Assembly (NCBI RefSeq): GCF_964355755.1 | Contig: NC_092672.1 | Coordinates: forward strand, 25,540,501 to 25,604,500 | DNA length: 64,000 nucleotides | Direction of reading: 5' to 3' | DNA from: Antedon mediterranea | Taxonomy: Eukaryota > Echinodermata > Crinoidea > Comatulida > Antedonidae | Position numbers and translations under genes: made by a program | In this document: positions 23,101-34,800 of the stretch, in pieces | Layout of the letters: the number at the start of each line of letters is the position of its first letter | How positions within the stretch are numbered: position 1 is the stretch's first letter | The notes under the pieces: model-generated | Database searches by the model: none | Told to the model about the DNA's origin: nothing | Seen by the model: only the letters and a program-made list of their open reading frames with translations

Positions 23101-25506
23101 GTCATGTTTTTGCTTTTTAATTGATATACTGTATCAGAAAATTATATCGGACAATTCAAAAACTGGTCAAACTGTTTCTACAATAGTCATGTTATTTGGA
23201 AAAAATGTCAATTTATGGAAATTATTAAACGAAAACAACAAAAAACCAGTTAAATCTAGTTGTTTGGTACAAAGTTACTGTACAGTTCATGTGTGTGCTT
23301 CCTTAACCATTTTTTCATATTTACTCACTTCCTTCTAATTTACTTTTTTTTAGTGTTCCTATGTTTATGAACTTAGTAATACATGACTAAACATTAACAA
23401 CATTACATTTTGTCATCAATACTTTAAAGTACATTTTGAAAGTTTTTATTAGCAATTTATTTTCTTATGGTGATTCAACATTGATACAGTAATGTAAATG
23501 AATTTACAAATTCATGGAAAAATCTAACAATGTGATTTTATTGCTAAGGATCAGTGTTTATAGTAGAGACACTTGATTTTTTAGTTTTGTTGTGGTTCTT
23601 GTAGATTAGCAATAAAATTAAATTAAAAAAAACGAACTAGAAAAAAAAAAAAATTAAACCTGTGTCGACTGTTAAAAGCCAAACATTTTGCGCGCAGTAA
23701 CTTCTCGGAACAAAATCGGTGTGATTTTCTCCCGAGAAAATTGTTTACACTTTGCAAACTGGTTACAAGTTTTTGAAAAGTTTACACAAAACCAGTTTAA
23801 TTTCAGAGTTGACAAAAGTGATGACTTGGAAGTACCAGTCGCCAATTTTAACATCCCCAGCTACTGTACCTTTCATGTCATGTGCTTAGCGAATAGGCTC
23901 AACAACACCGACTGACATTGCGAGAAGCCTGAATCCTAATGTTCCATATTGTAATAATTATTAAAACCCTTTGTTATTTTTCAGTCCTGAGTCTGCTTCT
24001 AACAAGTCTCTGAGTGTGCAAGAAGGCGACCTCATTCTAATAGCCACTGATGGTCTGTTTGATAATATGTCTGAGAGTATGATTTTAAAAGAATTATCTA
24101 AATTACAGGTAAGTGCACTATATTACATGATGAAAAGCATGTCATGCTTTTAAAGCATTCTCATTTTAATGAAATTTTAAATTGTTTTAATTCTGGAATG
24201 AAAGGTAGGAATATGTATGTTGTAAATGTAATCATAAAAGAAAATTTAATTGTCCATTTTGTTTGTATTAAATTATTAAGTAGCTTTACAAATTTGAGTC
24301 CAAAGACATAACTTAGTTTGCCTAGAGGCTTATTTTCACCAGTGTTAGAAAATAACAGGTTGTTATATTATACAGTATATTCTATAATATTACAGTAGTT
24401 TAACTTTTAAATTGGGGATAACCTTTCAAATGTGTGTGCCAGTGGTTAGGGGGTGTTAGTGCACTGACATTGACCAAGTGTTTACAAGGAAGGAAACACC
24501 TACTTGACTCACTAACAACTTTACATAGATTTTATACTACAATCAGTGGGTGGTCAGTTTCGCTCATTAATAGAGCTCGGAAACCAAAAAAAGGAAATGA
24601 TCGCAAAATAATTCTGCAACATTTTCTGTGTATGGAGTCATCATACATCTATTTGTATCTCAATCAGAGAGCAAAGAGCAAAATGTCATGGAACACGTTC
24701 CCAAATTTGTTATTTGACGTGTTAGTCGACTTGGCGCATGAGAAAATCACATAGTGAATGGCAAATCGAAAGGTCCTTATTAAATATTAGTGCAAGCTGG
24801 CTGCAAATATAACTGACTTACGTTTTTTTGTAACCATATCTTTTTATACAAGATTTGTTTTAGCTGTACTGTATAATTAATTATTATCTGTCATTTCTCT
24901 TCAGTGTACATTCAAATATTTAGTAAATTATTTTTTTTGTGAATAATCATTTTGTTTTCCTTTTTATGATACTAGGATCAAACATTAGAAAATCTACAAA
25001 AGACTGTGAATACAATAGCTGAGAGAGCTAGGGAGTTAGCGTATGATCCTACCTATCTATCACCTTTTGCAATGCATGCCAGAGAGAATGGCTTAGATTT
25101 TATGGGTAAGTATACCTGAGAGATCCAGTTTATCCAACCTATCTATCACCTACTATTCAATTTATCTATGACCTATCCAATCTATCTATCACCTATTCAA
25201 TCTATCTTATCACCTTTCGCAATTCATGCGAGAGAGAATGGCTTAGATTTTATGGGTAAGTATAGCTGAGGGAAATACACAGAATAGCTGACATTGTAAA
25301 TGTTATTTACGATTTTCTTTTGGCCAAACGTTCTAGGAATACAGTAACACTTAATTTATAATTATTTAATTAAAAATAAACACTTTACTATCATTTTCCA
25401 GTTTTAAATAAAATGAACTTTTTTTTCAGGGGGTAAACCAGATGACATCACAATACTACTTTCAGCTGTGAGATGTCAAGATGAATTTGAGGAATCAGCA
25501 TTATAG
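17163..25506 (+). CDS. PPTC7: PPTC7, mitochondrial PP2C-type protein phosphatase, 6 exons
   Basis: PPM-family phosphatase; in vertebrates and yeast (Ptc7) it acts in mitochondria on coenzyme Q biosynthesis (COQ7) and restrains mitophagy. Exons: 17163-17394, 20387-20566, 21559-21754, 23985-24108, 24976-25105, 25430-25506; phases agree and the product is 312 aa (human 304). Metal-binding PP2C motifs are in order: FGDDAWFVA (residues 61-69), [18 protein letters not shown] (79-96), [64 protein letters not shown]. The N-terminus ([18 protein letters not shown]) is basic and amphipathic, like a mitochondrial targeting sequence. Stop is TAG at 25504. The 3' end of exon 5 with its donor is duplicated in intron 5. 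The gene is convergent with RAD9. Confidence 0.96.
17410..18330 (+). other. PPTC7 intron 1, proximal part, no feature
   Basis: No coding or repeat structure could be supported. A locally GC-rich patch at 17610-17700 (CCCCTCCCCTCGCGTG) stands out from the AT-rich surroundings and may be the remnant of an inserted element. Confidence 0.3.
18329..18390. mobile_element. Family A MITE fragment
   Basis: AAGCTCTGTCTACAGTACAC at 18329 followed by ACCAAACTAGTAAGACAAAAA; the right end is missing and the sequence passes straight into another inverted repeat. Confidence 0.5.
18388..18535. repeat. 31-bp perfect inverted repeat with 86-bp loop
   Basis: The arms at 18388-18418 and 18505-18535 are exact complements; the left arm starts AACTACGACTTTTAGTTGAT. 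The loop contains AACAAACATTACTATTTAT, which recurs outside the hairpin at about 18748. Confidence 0.85.
18415..18815 (+). repeat. Direct repeat of about 65 bp, copies about 330 bp apart
   Basis: 18415-18482 and 18748-18815 share AACAAACATTACTATTTAT, TGTAAACATTA, ATAATTTCATT and AACATCCACAT in the same order, with small indels. They lie in PPTC7 intron 1. Confidence 0.7.
20686..20705 (+). repeat. Poly-C tract (20 C)
   Basis: Uninterrupted C run 120 bp after PPTC7 exon 2. The length is likely polymorphic and error-prone in assembly. Confidence 0.95.
20955..21104. mobile_element. 150-bp hairpin MITE
   Basis: Near-perfect palindrome: TACAAATAATGGCAC and GGTGAATGATGAAAGGTTAT on the left are mirrored on the right around a short loop GAGGCAAAGCCGAG. 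Part of its arm (ATTATTTGTACCATT) also occurs in the 53-bp array at 37448. It lies in PPTC7 intron 2. Confidence 0.85.
21952..22719. mobile_element. 0.77-kb TIR element in PPTC7 intron 3
   Basis: Left end GCCCGTATTCTTAAACCGGA; right end TTCGGTTTAAGAATACGGGC. The inner parts also pair loosely through repeated GTCGAAGTT/AACTTCGAC words. TTA lies near both junctions (left TTAC, right TTAA), compatible with a Harbinger-type 3-bp duplication. No transposase ORF is visible. Confidence 0.75.
25060..25275 (+). repeat. 150-bp-offset duplication of PPTC7 exon 5 end plus splice donor
   Basis: The segment from CACCTTTTGC (25061) through GGCTTAGATTTTATGGGTAAG and on to TATACCTGAG is repeated exactly 150 bp downstream (from 25211) with few changes. 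Between the copies lie three degenerate repeats of CTATCTATCACCTATTCAA, also derived from the exon. The second copy carries an identical ATGG|GTAAGTAT donor. Confidence 0.9.
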
Positions 25507-25645
25507 CGATGGTTGTTAGTGGCGATGGTTACTAGTGACGATAGTTGCTAGTGGCGATGGTTATACTAGTGAAAATGTTGCTAGTGGCGATAGTTACTAT
25601 TTGCGATGGTTACTACAGGCGATAGTTGCTAGTGGCAAAGGGGTT
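25507..25645 (+). repeat. 16-bp minisatellite directly after the PPTC7 stop codon
   Basis: About eight copies of GTGGCGATGGTTACTA with A/G and C/G variants begin immediately at the TAG stop, so they would form the start of the 3' UTR. Confidence 0.85.
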
Positions 25646-25659
25646 ACTATGGTGATTAA

Positions 25660-25830
25660 CCAAAGCCATGGAGACATTTACCAAATCAATACAAGCCACA
25701 GAGACAGTGAAACCTGGTAGTGTGTTGATTTCATACAAGCCACAAAGACAATGAAATACATAGTGTGTTGATTGCATTGATACATGAAACAGGGACAATG
25801 ACAAATCTAGTGTGTGTTGCATATTACCTG
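25660..25830 (+). repeat. Three degenerate ~53-bp tandem copies in the PPTC7 3' UTR
   Basis: Copies share ACAAGCCACAGAGACA-GTGAAA and TAGTGTGTTGAT. The last copy is diverged (ACATGAAACAGGGACAATG). Confidence 0.6.
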
Positions 25831-25982
25831 ATGACTTGAAGGAGTAAGGTGGATGCGTGCAAGAGAATCAAGAAAGACTCATAGTGATTCAGAATCGTAC
25901 CATGAGAAGATGATGATGCAATTAGAAATCTATAATATCTCTACATGAAATTATTGCTTTGGATAACTTTAAAAATCCTGTT

Positions 25983-26248
25983 AAGCTCTGTCTACACTAT
26001 CAAATTTTATGTGACAACAAAAATGTGATGTCTATATATGGACACGGTGACATCATATCACTACCATATTTGGGCACATCACACATTTTTCATCAAATTA
26101 GTTTGAAAAACAAAATGTGACTGATGTACCCAAATATGGTAGTGATATTCCCAGATATGGTAGTACAATATGACATCATCATGACGTCCATATATGGGCA
26201 CATCACATTTTTTTTTTCACATAAAGTGTGATAGTGTAGACAAGGCTT
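25983..26248. mobile_element. Family A MITE, compound copy
   Basis: Starts AAGCTCTGTCTACACTATCA and ends GATAGTGTAGACAAGGCTT. The interior has two sets of ATATGGTAGTGATAT/GGGCACATCACA, suggesting one copy inserted in or recombined with another. It lies in the PPTC7 3' flank. Confidence 0.8.
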
Positions 26249-26351
26249 GAGATCTGACAATACAGATATGACAACTGAAGACTTGATGGAATGTTTTATT
26301 AGATTCCCCCATATCATAGAATATGTTATAATATGTAACAAAATTACACCC

Positions 26352-26357
26352 AATAAA
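26352..26357 (+). promoter_or_regulatory. Candidate PPTC7 poly(A) signal
   Basis: First AATAAA after the PPTC7 stop. Later AATAAA words (for example near 30429) could serve a longer 3' UTR; no transcript evidence is available. Confidence 0.3.
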
Positions 26358-26380
26358 TTGTTATTTGATCTCACTATTTA

Positions 26381-26462
26381 GGGTGTCTAGAAAACTCAGA
26401 TCTAGAAAACTCAGATCTCAGATATATCTGATCTGAGATCTGAGTTTTCTAGACAACACCCC
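26381..26462. mobile_element. 82-bp palindromic element
   Basis: GGGTGTCTAGAAAACTCAGA on the left is mirrored by TCTGAGTTTTCTAGACAACACCC on the right (with one extra AA). The centre is AGATCT/ATATCTGATCT palindromes. It would fold into an almost complete stem. Confidence 0.85.
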
Positions 26463-27363
26463 ACTATTTACTGTATAACCGCTAAAAATATTGTTAATGA
26501 AAAAGAGCTTTATATTGTATGTATTTATGTGTAAACATTTGTTAGTTTCAGAATAATGTTCCAGTCTTTAAAATTCCATTTTGCTGAGCAGTTGAGCATA
26601 CAGTATGATCTACATTGAAAGTTTAAGAAAATAGGCTACTTGCCAAATTATAAAATGTCTTGAATTATTATGGTCTAGTCTAGATTCTAGATGGTAATTC
26701 GGCTTAGTAAAAATGATAAAGATTTTGGCACAAATAGCATGTCATACTTATACTTGAAAAAATCAAAAAGAAAATGAAAGAATAAAGAATTAAAAAAACT
26801 AAACTAACTATAGTTTTAGGCAACACCTAAATGTTCACTATATCTAGCATAGTATTGAGTATTTATTTGATTTCAGTGGATAAATTTAATATTAAAATTC
26901 CGAATATTTGGGATATCGTAGGAACGATTGTTTGCTTTTTTCTACTATAAAAGCATAAAGATATCTTGGTATATCAACTTTAAGACAATGTGATATAATG
27001 AGTTTAAAATAGCAACATTATTACTATGTTTTGGTTCTCTTTAAACAGGGTGCATCTCTGTATTCAAAGATAAAATAATTACTGAGTCGCTCATGAATAA
27101 TTATCTTTTTTTTTCACCAAACAAAAATTTATTTTAGTTGAAAATCCGAGTTTCTGAAAAATACCATACAGTAGGATGTTGATATGCTCTAGTAAACCTG
27201 ACCCTTGCCTATTTATATCGGGAAATAGGAAAGTTATAATAGACATTGCAGTGTAATTAGAAATTGGCATTACCCAAATTAATCTGCCTTTATAGGTAGA
27301 TCTGGCTTAACAAGCATCAATTGGTAATCATATGTTAATGTATTGATAGTGCATTTGTATGTG

Positions 27364-27505
27364 AAGCTCTGTCTATACTATCACACTTTATGTAACAACA
27401 AAATGTGATGTGCCCATATGTGGACACGGTGACCTCATATCGCTACCATATTCGGGCACATCACACTTTTTTTGTCAAAATAGTTTGATAGTGTTGAGAG
27501 AGCTT
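27364..27505. mobile_element. Family A MITE
   Basis: AAGCTCTGTCTATACTATCA to TTTGATAGTGTTGAGAGAGCTT, with ATGTGGACACGGTGAC and CCATATTCGGGCACATCACA inside. Confidence 0.8.
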
Positions 27506-29499
27506 TCATTGTATTGATGAATGAGCTTTATAAACTAATTTAATTAATGTATAATTAATATTTTTTGTTTTACATATTTTTGTACTTATGATTTACATAT
27601 TGTACCAAACTAATAATGATAATTTAGTTAGTTAATAGTTAAATGTCCAATTTTGTATGCACATGCCATTTTCATTGTTATCGCTTTAATTTATACCTAA
27701 AATGCTTTAAAAACCTACTCTAATTGTCTAGTTTGTATTTTGGGTGAATAATAATTCCACAGTAAAGCAATCCATCAATCAACTAACTTACGATAGATAA
27801 AGATGGCTTTAGTACTTGCAGATGTTGTGCTGTGAACATTATTATTTCTGGTTCATCAATAACCTACATAACGTCACATTCTAATGAAAGCGTTTTCAAT
27901 GTAGTATTATCACCATACTTTACAAATGATTTGGTTGGTTGCACACAACATGTAGGCCTAATAGTCACATTAATTATTATTATTATGGATTTACATCCAA
28001 TGTTAGTGTACAGCGTTTTGTCAATCCATTGGTTGTCAATTGAGTACAGTCGTCGTTACAGTAAAGACCTACATTTTATGTACCCTATTTTTATGTACGT
28101 ATAAAATGACAGATAACATCATATATAACAGTATATAATTAGTATGTTGTTGGCTGTGTATATTCCATTCATTAAAAGTTTGTACGTTTCTAGGCCTGTA
28201 TAGATGTACTGTAAGGTAAACGAAACATTACTACTTGAAAGGTTGGATTTAAAGCCAATCTGAATGTTACGTATCCTATGTAATATACGTAGGCCTACAG
28301 CTTTGGTCCCTGCCATACCGCAATGTAAAATGAAGGTCTTACTGTATGTTATTAAATAATCTACAAACTACTTTTCCTTCTAAGTTTTCTTCAATGTCTA
28401 TAATTACAATATGAGATCTGGAATCATTTATGTGTGTGATGTCACATTGTATTGTGTAAGAAATTTAAAATAAAATGTGAATTATAAATTAAACTGTAAT
28501 TATAGTTGAAATAATAGAACCAAATCAACATTAATATTTTGTAGGATGTATAAAATGTATAATTATTAAAAACACATTATTTTGCACTAGTATAGCTAAG
28601 TATAGCTACTATTTTATAATATATAATGAAAGGGGTGTATTCTTGAAAGAGGACTTTTGCTCCGTTGATACTTGCACAAATTTTGTGTCTGCATTCAATG
28701 CGTGTAATTTAATTCTGTTACAAATAGTTTTCGCCATGTGAATACTACAACACTACTGTATGTCATGTGACCTTCATGTATCATTCACAAACGCACCATG
28801 AAGTATGTATAGTCAGTATGCAAATTATTATTGCCTATTTTCTAAATTAGTTGCGAGCATGGCGCACATACGTCGTACATGCTGTAGTTCACAAATTTAG
28901 TATATATACATGTTGAAAGTTTGTTCCTGCATTTCACGCATTCTCCCAAAAGCAGTGCGAGATATGTACTTGTGCAAGTGTCAACAGGGATTAACTTTAT
29001 ACGTGTTAACCCATTAATTAACCCAGGATTTAGTTCAGGACTAAGGATACCTTCCTTCAAGAATACAGCCACTAGAGTAATACCTCAATAGTTAAATAGC
29101 AAGTGATAGATATACCTGTCATGTAAGTGTAAGCAAGATTAATTAAATTAAATTAATTAAAATAAATAAACTTACTTTATAAGTACAGTTTGTATTGCAG
29201 TGTAAAAACCTAAAATACTATTAAAACATCATTTATATTGACATGCGTAGATTATATAAAAATATATGTAAAAATGTACCATTTCAGAAGTGGGACTGAT
29301 GTCAAATAACTCTGACAGAATCACAGTTACTTGTTACTTGCTGTCGGGTAAAACCTATTTTTATGTAACAATTGATAGGAAATTGATAGGATTTTGCTTG
29401 GTCAATACACCTTGGTTTCTTTTTGAAAAAAAAATGTTTTATTATGCAGTGAGATCACATTATATTCAAGGGTGCTATTTATCAAGTGTTGTTATTATT

Positions 29500-29595
29500 A
29501 AGCTCTGTCTACACTATCAAACTAGTTCGACAAAATAAGTGTTAATATGTCCATATATGGGCACCTCACATAAAGTTGATAGTGTAGACAGAGTG
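29500..29595. mobile_element. Family A MITE, internally deleted
   Basis: Both ends are intact (AAGCTCTGTCTACACTATCA and GATAGTGTAGACAGAGTGTT) but the interior is only about 55 bp, around ATATATGGGCACCTCACA. Confidence 0.8.
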
Positions 29596-31704
29596 TTACA
29601 GTTGCTGAATATACACTATATATTACATGCATACATATTTATGTGTTTACAGTAGATGTATTATTCTCAGTAGGCCTATATGAAAACATAATGTTTTTGC
29701 TGTTATTTGCTAAGTGTGTTTATTTTGGGAAATCATTGAGGGCACAAAACATGACTTGAGGCACCTATATGTTAACAAGTATCAGAAATGTTGGTGGTAA
29801 ATTTTGATTATGTATACTGTACTAGATTAAACATCTACAAGCAATAATGAAAAAGAACAATTCTATTATATGGATGGAGGATTGTGGCGTTTCTAAAACT
29901 AGTTTTTAAGTCGAGGTGGCGTGCTAACCTAGCTATCATGTAGCCCAGTTATGAAGCTTTGTATGAAAACAATGACATAATACATGGTCTGAACCAGCTT
30001 AATGACTAAATAAACTATATAATATATATACTAAATTGTACAGATAGGTTTGGCAACAAAGTGAGGAGTATCATTTGTCTCTTTTTAGTCATAAATGAGC
30101 CCTTAATAGAATGTAGTACTGTTTATCAGAATGATTCTGAGGCTGTCTCCGCATCGGTACACAATGTATAAAAATGTTCATTCTAAAATTTAAAATATTT
30201 CAAATTAATTTGAAGTGTTGGGTTTGTAATTTAAGTATAATTTTTTTTATTTATTATTGTAACTGAACCTTTTTATTTAAAGGGACTGTTTTTTTCTTTC
30301 AAGGTGTATTCAAACAAATATTGTTTTAATTGAGTGTTGCTTTAAGGAATAGAGTGTGTTGTATTCAATTGAAAGTGTTTCAATAAGTCGTGATTGAAAA
30401 TGTACAAAAGATATCCTGTAAACTACAATAAAGATTTCCACAAGTTATTTTGGTGTTTTTTTATTTGTTTATGTTTGCAAACGACACTAGGAACCTTTAG
30501 GTGAGTGAAAGTGGTTCACATCAACTTGTGATGCATTTCCACAGTCACATGCTCAAGTTAGTGTTTACCGACCGACCGACCACCAACCGACATAGTGAGC
30601 TGTATAGTCACCTAACCCTTAAAGGCACCTATGCGCAACATCTTAAAATGATGTAATCATGTAAAAGTCAACATGTCAATTAGTCTTACATCTGTATGAT
30701 GGATGAAACTAAGTTAGGACTGTTAAAAGAACCTTTGTTATCATTCAAGGGCGTCTCTTCTACAGTGCTCACCTTGATCAGAGCCAATAGGTCTGAGGCA
30801 GATACAGTACTAAATATATATACATTTATAGTAACACTGCACCTGATATTGCAAAGTCTGCCATCCAAGCTGTAACTGGGCCCAATGTTCCTTAACTTCG
30901 GTGATCGGACAAGAACCAGTGTTTCAACCGAATCGAATAATTACACTATTATCCGTTTTTCAGGTATTTTCAAAGTATTTTATACACAAATATAATAACA
31001 TGTGCATAATTGTTTTTTCATACGCATCCAACAATGAGAAACTCGGCAAATTACAGGATGGATACCTATAATTTATCGTGCCTTTTTTAGACTGTGGAAG
31101 TGGAGTCCCTGACACTTGGTCAGGATTGAAGGCAAGCATGGAAAGCAAGCATGGAAGGCAAGCATGTGAAAACACATCTTTTTTTAATACTTTGTAATAG
31201 TGCGGATCATTTCAATTTATGATGCACTATACGACCCCCGGGAAAGGTGCGTCATTTACAAGTAATTAATGACACACTTTACCACAAAAGGACAGTCATG
31301 GTTCAATGCTCTCTAAAAGGTCCGTCACTAAATGCAAGTCAATTTTGTGATGCAGAGGTGCGTCATGATATATGATACACACACCAGACAAATGACACTG
31401 ACACTGACATTGCTGTATGTTCATTTATATTAAACTCAAACCAAGTTTTAAAATATTAAATAATCACCCATAATAAATTTATGCATAATTTATTCTAAAT
31501 TTAAAATCACATTATGTACATTATGCAAACAAAAAAGTCATTTTCAAGAAGTTCTTTACTTCTTTGGTATCAAACAAAAAGTTAGAAGATTCACAACAGA
31601 TAGAGATGATTTTCTACTAGAGTGTCAACTCCAACACAATCATACTGTAGCCCAAATAGCTTATGGCTGCACCACGTCGAGGAGTCGTCCTTGCCCAGTT
31701 TGCA

Positions 31705-31710
31705 TTTATT
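31705..31710 (-). promoter_or_regulatory. Candidate RAD9 poly(A) signal
   Basis: AATAAA on the reverse strand, about 135 bases after the RAD9 stop codon. Confidence 0.45.
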
Positions 31711-31842
31711 CTCTGTCATCTAGCCAGTTGACTCTCTAGTAGTTGAATGTATCTCTGTGTCTGTTTCACAATTATCTGTTGTGGAAATAACTACTGCATT
31801 GTGGGAGAATTCTAAGAGAGTGTTCACAACATGTGGTATTTA

Positions 31843-34800
31843 TCAATCAGAATCTTCGTCTTCCGTATCTTCAGCCAACACGGGCACAGAGGGCTGTGAT
31901 CTTTCCATGTTGGTAGACTGCGATTGTGATGATCCAAAAAACAGAGATCTGAACTAAAATAAGACAAAAATATAATTTTAAGTGGGTGAACATTTTAATT
32001 TGTTTCAATGAATTCAGCATACCTGGACAACTAATGAAGTAGTTGCATGTCCAAGGGTTAAAGTTGTTCTAATGGTAAAGGCCCATTTATACCAGGACAA
32101 TGAAATTCAACTTTAACTACTGTAGATAAATATGCATTCATATTTATATAAATACTGCCAAGATGAAAACAATAAAATGACATCATGATTACCAATAATA
32201 TCATGACAAAAATGATTTTATTGTTCTTATAGGTCATAACATCTTTTGTTTTATGTAAGAAAAAGGTATGTTAAACTATTTATCGTTATCGTTCTAGTGT
32301 GTAGCAGCAGGGTGCGAGTCTCTGCCGCTGCTTTCCTTTAGATATGGCTAAAAATGCAACTTTAAAGTCCCATTCCCTACATTTTTTAGATCTAATTTAA
32401 GGTCACAAACTACATTATTTTATGTAAAAATAAATACTATGGTCCTTTAAATGGTTAAGTTTTTCATTTTTCTTCTGAAATTCACCCACTATTCAATCGA
32501 TTGTAAGGCCAAAACACATGGAAGACTTCAAAACTTTTCAGTGAAAATACCAGGTTTTCCCCCAATTTGTATCAACAGATTCTGGCAAAAACAGAGACAA
32601 TTAATGCAGCAACTATACGACGTCTGGCTAGGCCTATAGCTAGCATACGTTGTTCGTACGTTACCGATGTTTACCAGCTAGGTCTACAAAACTAGGCTAA
32701 AAGACCGTCCACAAGAGGACATTCACCGCGAGCTACTTAGGTAGTGCATTGTTTCTATCTTTTTATCATAATTTACCATAAAACGTATATTTGAGATAAG
32801 GAATGACCTGGTTTATTGTTTTAAAAGTAATATATAACATTATTTTTTCAAAACATCACAAATTGTAGGGAATCTGTCTTTAAGTAATCACATTTGGATT
32901 ACCAAACTACTACGGCTACTACTTTACATCACAATGTTTGTATTTGATATTGTTCTGTGTTTTACCTTCTTGCTAGGTGGTGTGCCTGGTACGACCTCAT
33001 CTAGGTCACTATCACTAACTCTGTTATCTGGGCTTATATTCCCTTGTTCCATTTCCCATGTTGGTAGAACAGGTATAACAGGGCTGGAAGCAATACCTTA
33101 AATATAACAATTATAATAAAGTATTGCTGGATGGATAATTTATATTTCAATTTATTCAGAAAAGCCTCCAGAAATGGATAGATACAGTAGATTAAGATTA
33201 CAAAACAAAAGCAAAACCATAATCAAATGGAAACAATTCAAGCTTAGAACAGCCTCACCAAGAGTTTCAGATAATTGATATCTTCATTATTTGCAAGTGT
33301 GGCGTCTCTTTCAAGTACAGTTGTAACGGTGTCACAGACTCCGTGGTGATGCATTCATTACTTTTTATTCGTTTGTTCACATATTTACAATATTGCTTAT
33401 CAATGATATAGGTTAACAGGCAGAAATTGTTTAAACTTGCACTGTACTTAATCTTATCTATAAAGAGTGTGCTTAACTGCCATCCATGGCTTCCACATTT
33501 AATATAGTCTTAAATAAAGCCTTAAAGTTCTAGGGATCTGAGTTCAAACCAACCAATTACATTATTTTCACAAATTCACCTTAAATTGTATTATGTTGTA
33601 AAACAAAACAATCAAGTTTATCTAGTCTTACCTTCATCATGTCCATTTGACGTACTTGGCTTTGCATGATGGGTAGTTAAATGTAGAGTGTCATCATCTG
33701 GGAAACTAATATCATGTGCAATGCTATGCCTAAAAAGAAATAAAAACATATTTTTTATTAATAACAAATTAAGCATTTAGATGAATGTGTTGTAGTCATT
33801 GTCAAGGTGTGCAGTAGATTGCATGCACTTTCAATGTTATTAATTTTTAAATTGTGTAATTAAAAAGCCCACACCGATCCTACCAAAGTTATGGAAAAAG
33901 CGTAACTTGCCTGTGTATACTGGATTAAAATGTAAAAAACCAAAAATACTTACATGCATACAATTGGAGTAATATTACATTAACATTAATGATTTTATGT
34001 GGTATACTTTGCACTTGAATGTACCTTGATTTATTGGCTGCTAATGTGGTTCCAGCATCTCCCTTCTGCTTCCTGATTGAATTTCTTTTATTTTTATTCA
34101 AACTACTGCAAGATGGAATTAAAACTGTAACTATTAATGTGCACTATAGCACAAAAGAACATAAAACAAATTATATAACCAAGATACATTAACTCCACAA
34201 TCTCACCAATTACCTGTACTGGTGTAATTCAGTTTAGTAGGGTGGTCAACCTGTATCCATGCCAACTCATAACCACCACCTCACTCTCACCATCAGGAGC
34301 TGGCTCGTACCCATCAGTCTAAAGACATATGTTATAGTCTACAGATCACCTTGTCCCTCAGCCCAGTAAATATTTGTATGCTATGCCCATCAGCTAGGTC
34401 AATATTTGTATACTACTGTATGCCCCTCAGCCAGGTTAATATTTGTACACTATGCCCCTCAGCCAGGTCAACATTTTGTATACTTTGCCCCTCAGCCAGC
34501 TCAATATTTTCATACTGTACAGTGTTAAAAGTTTTATTTTGAAATTTATACCTTGTATTCTTGGCTGTGCTAACTCGTGTACTTGACTGTAACTGTGAAC
34601 TGCAAGAGCGCTGTGACTGTGATGCGGAGACAGGATCCGCAAGAGTAGCTAAAACAAAGCTTGCTTCAAGAACGGAATCAATTTCAATACAGAAGACTAT
34701 TGGCCTAATAAAAAAAAATTGTTTCTAAACTATTTTATTGCTACTATATTTGTAGACATCCTTGTTTTGAACGATTACATTCACTCCTGTTTTAAAAAAT

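Larger units (their letters stand above)
26463..31700. other. Convergent spacer between PPTC7 and RAD9; no gene seen
   Basis: AT-rich DNA with only short incidental frames, two more family A MITEs (27364 and 29500) and a run of GACCGACCGACC near 30575. It presumably contains both 3' UTRs. Confidence 0.5.

Noticed and set aside
34351-34542. 63-codon frame with CPSARSIF repeats
   Set aside because: It is a translation of the 35-bp minisatellite in RAD9 intron 9.
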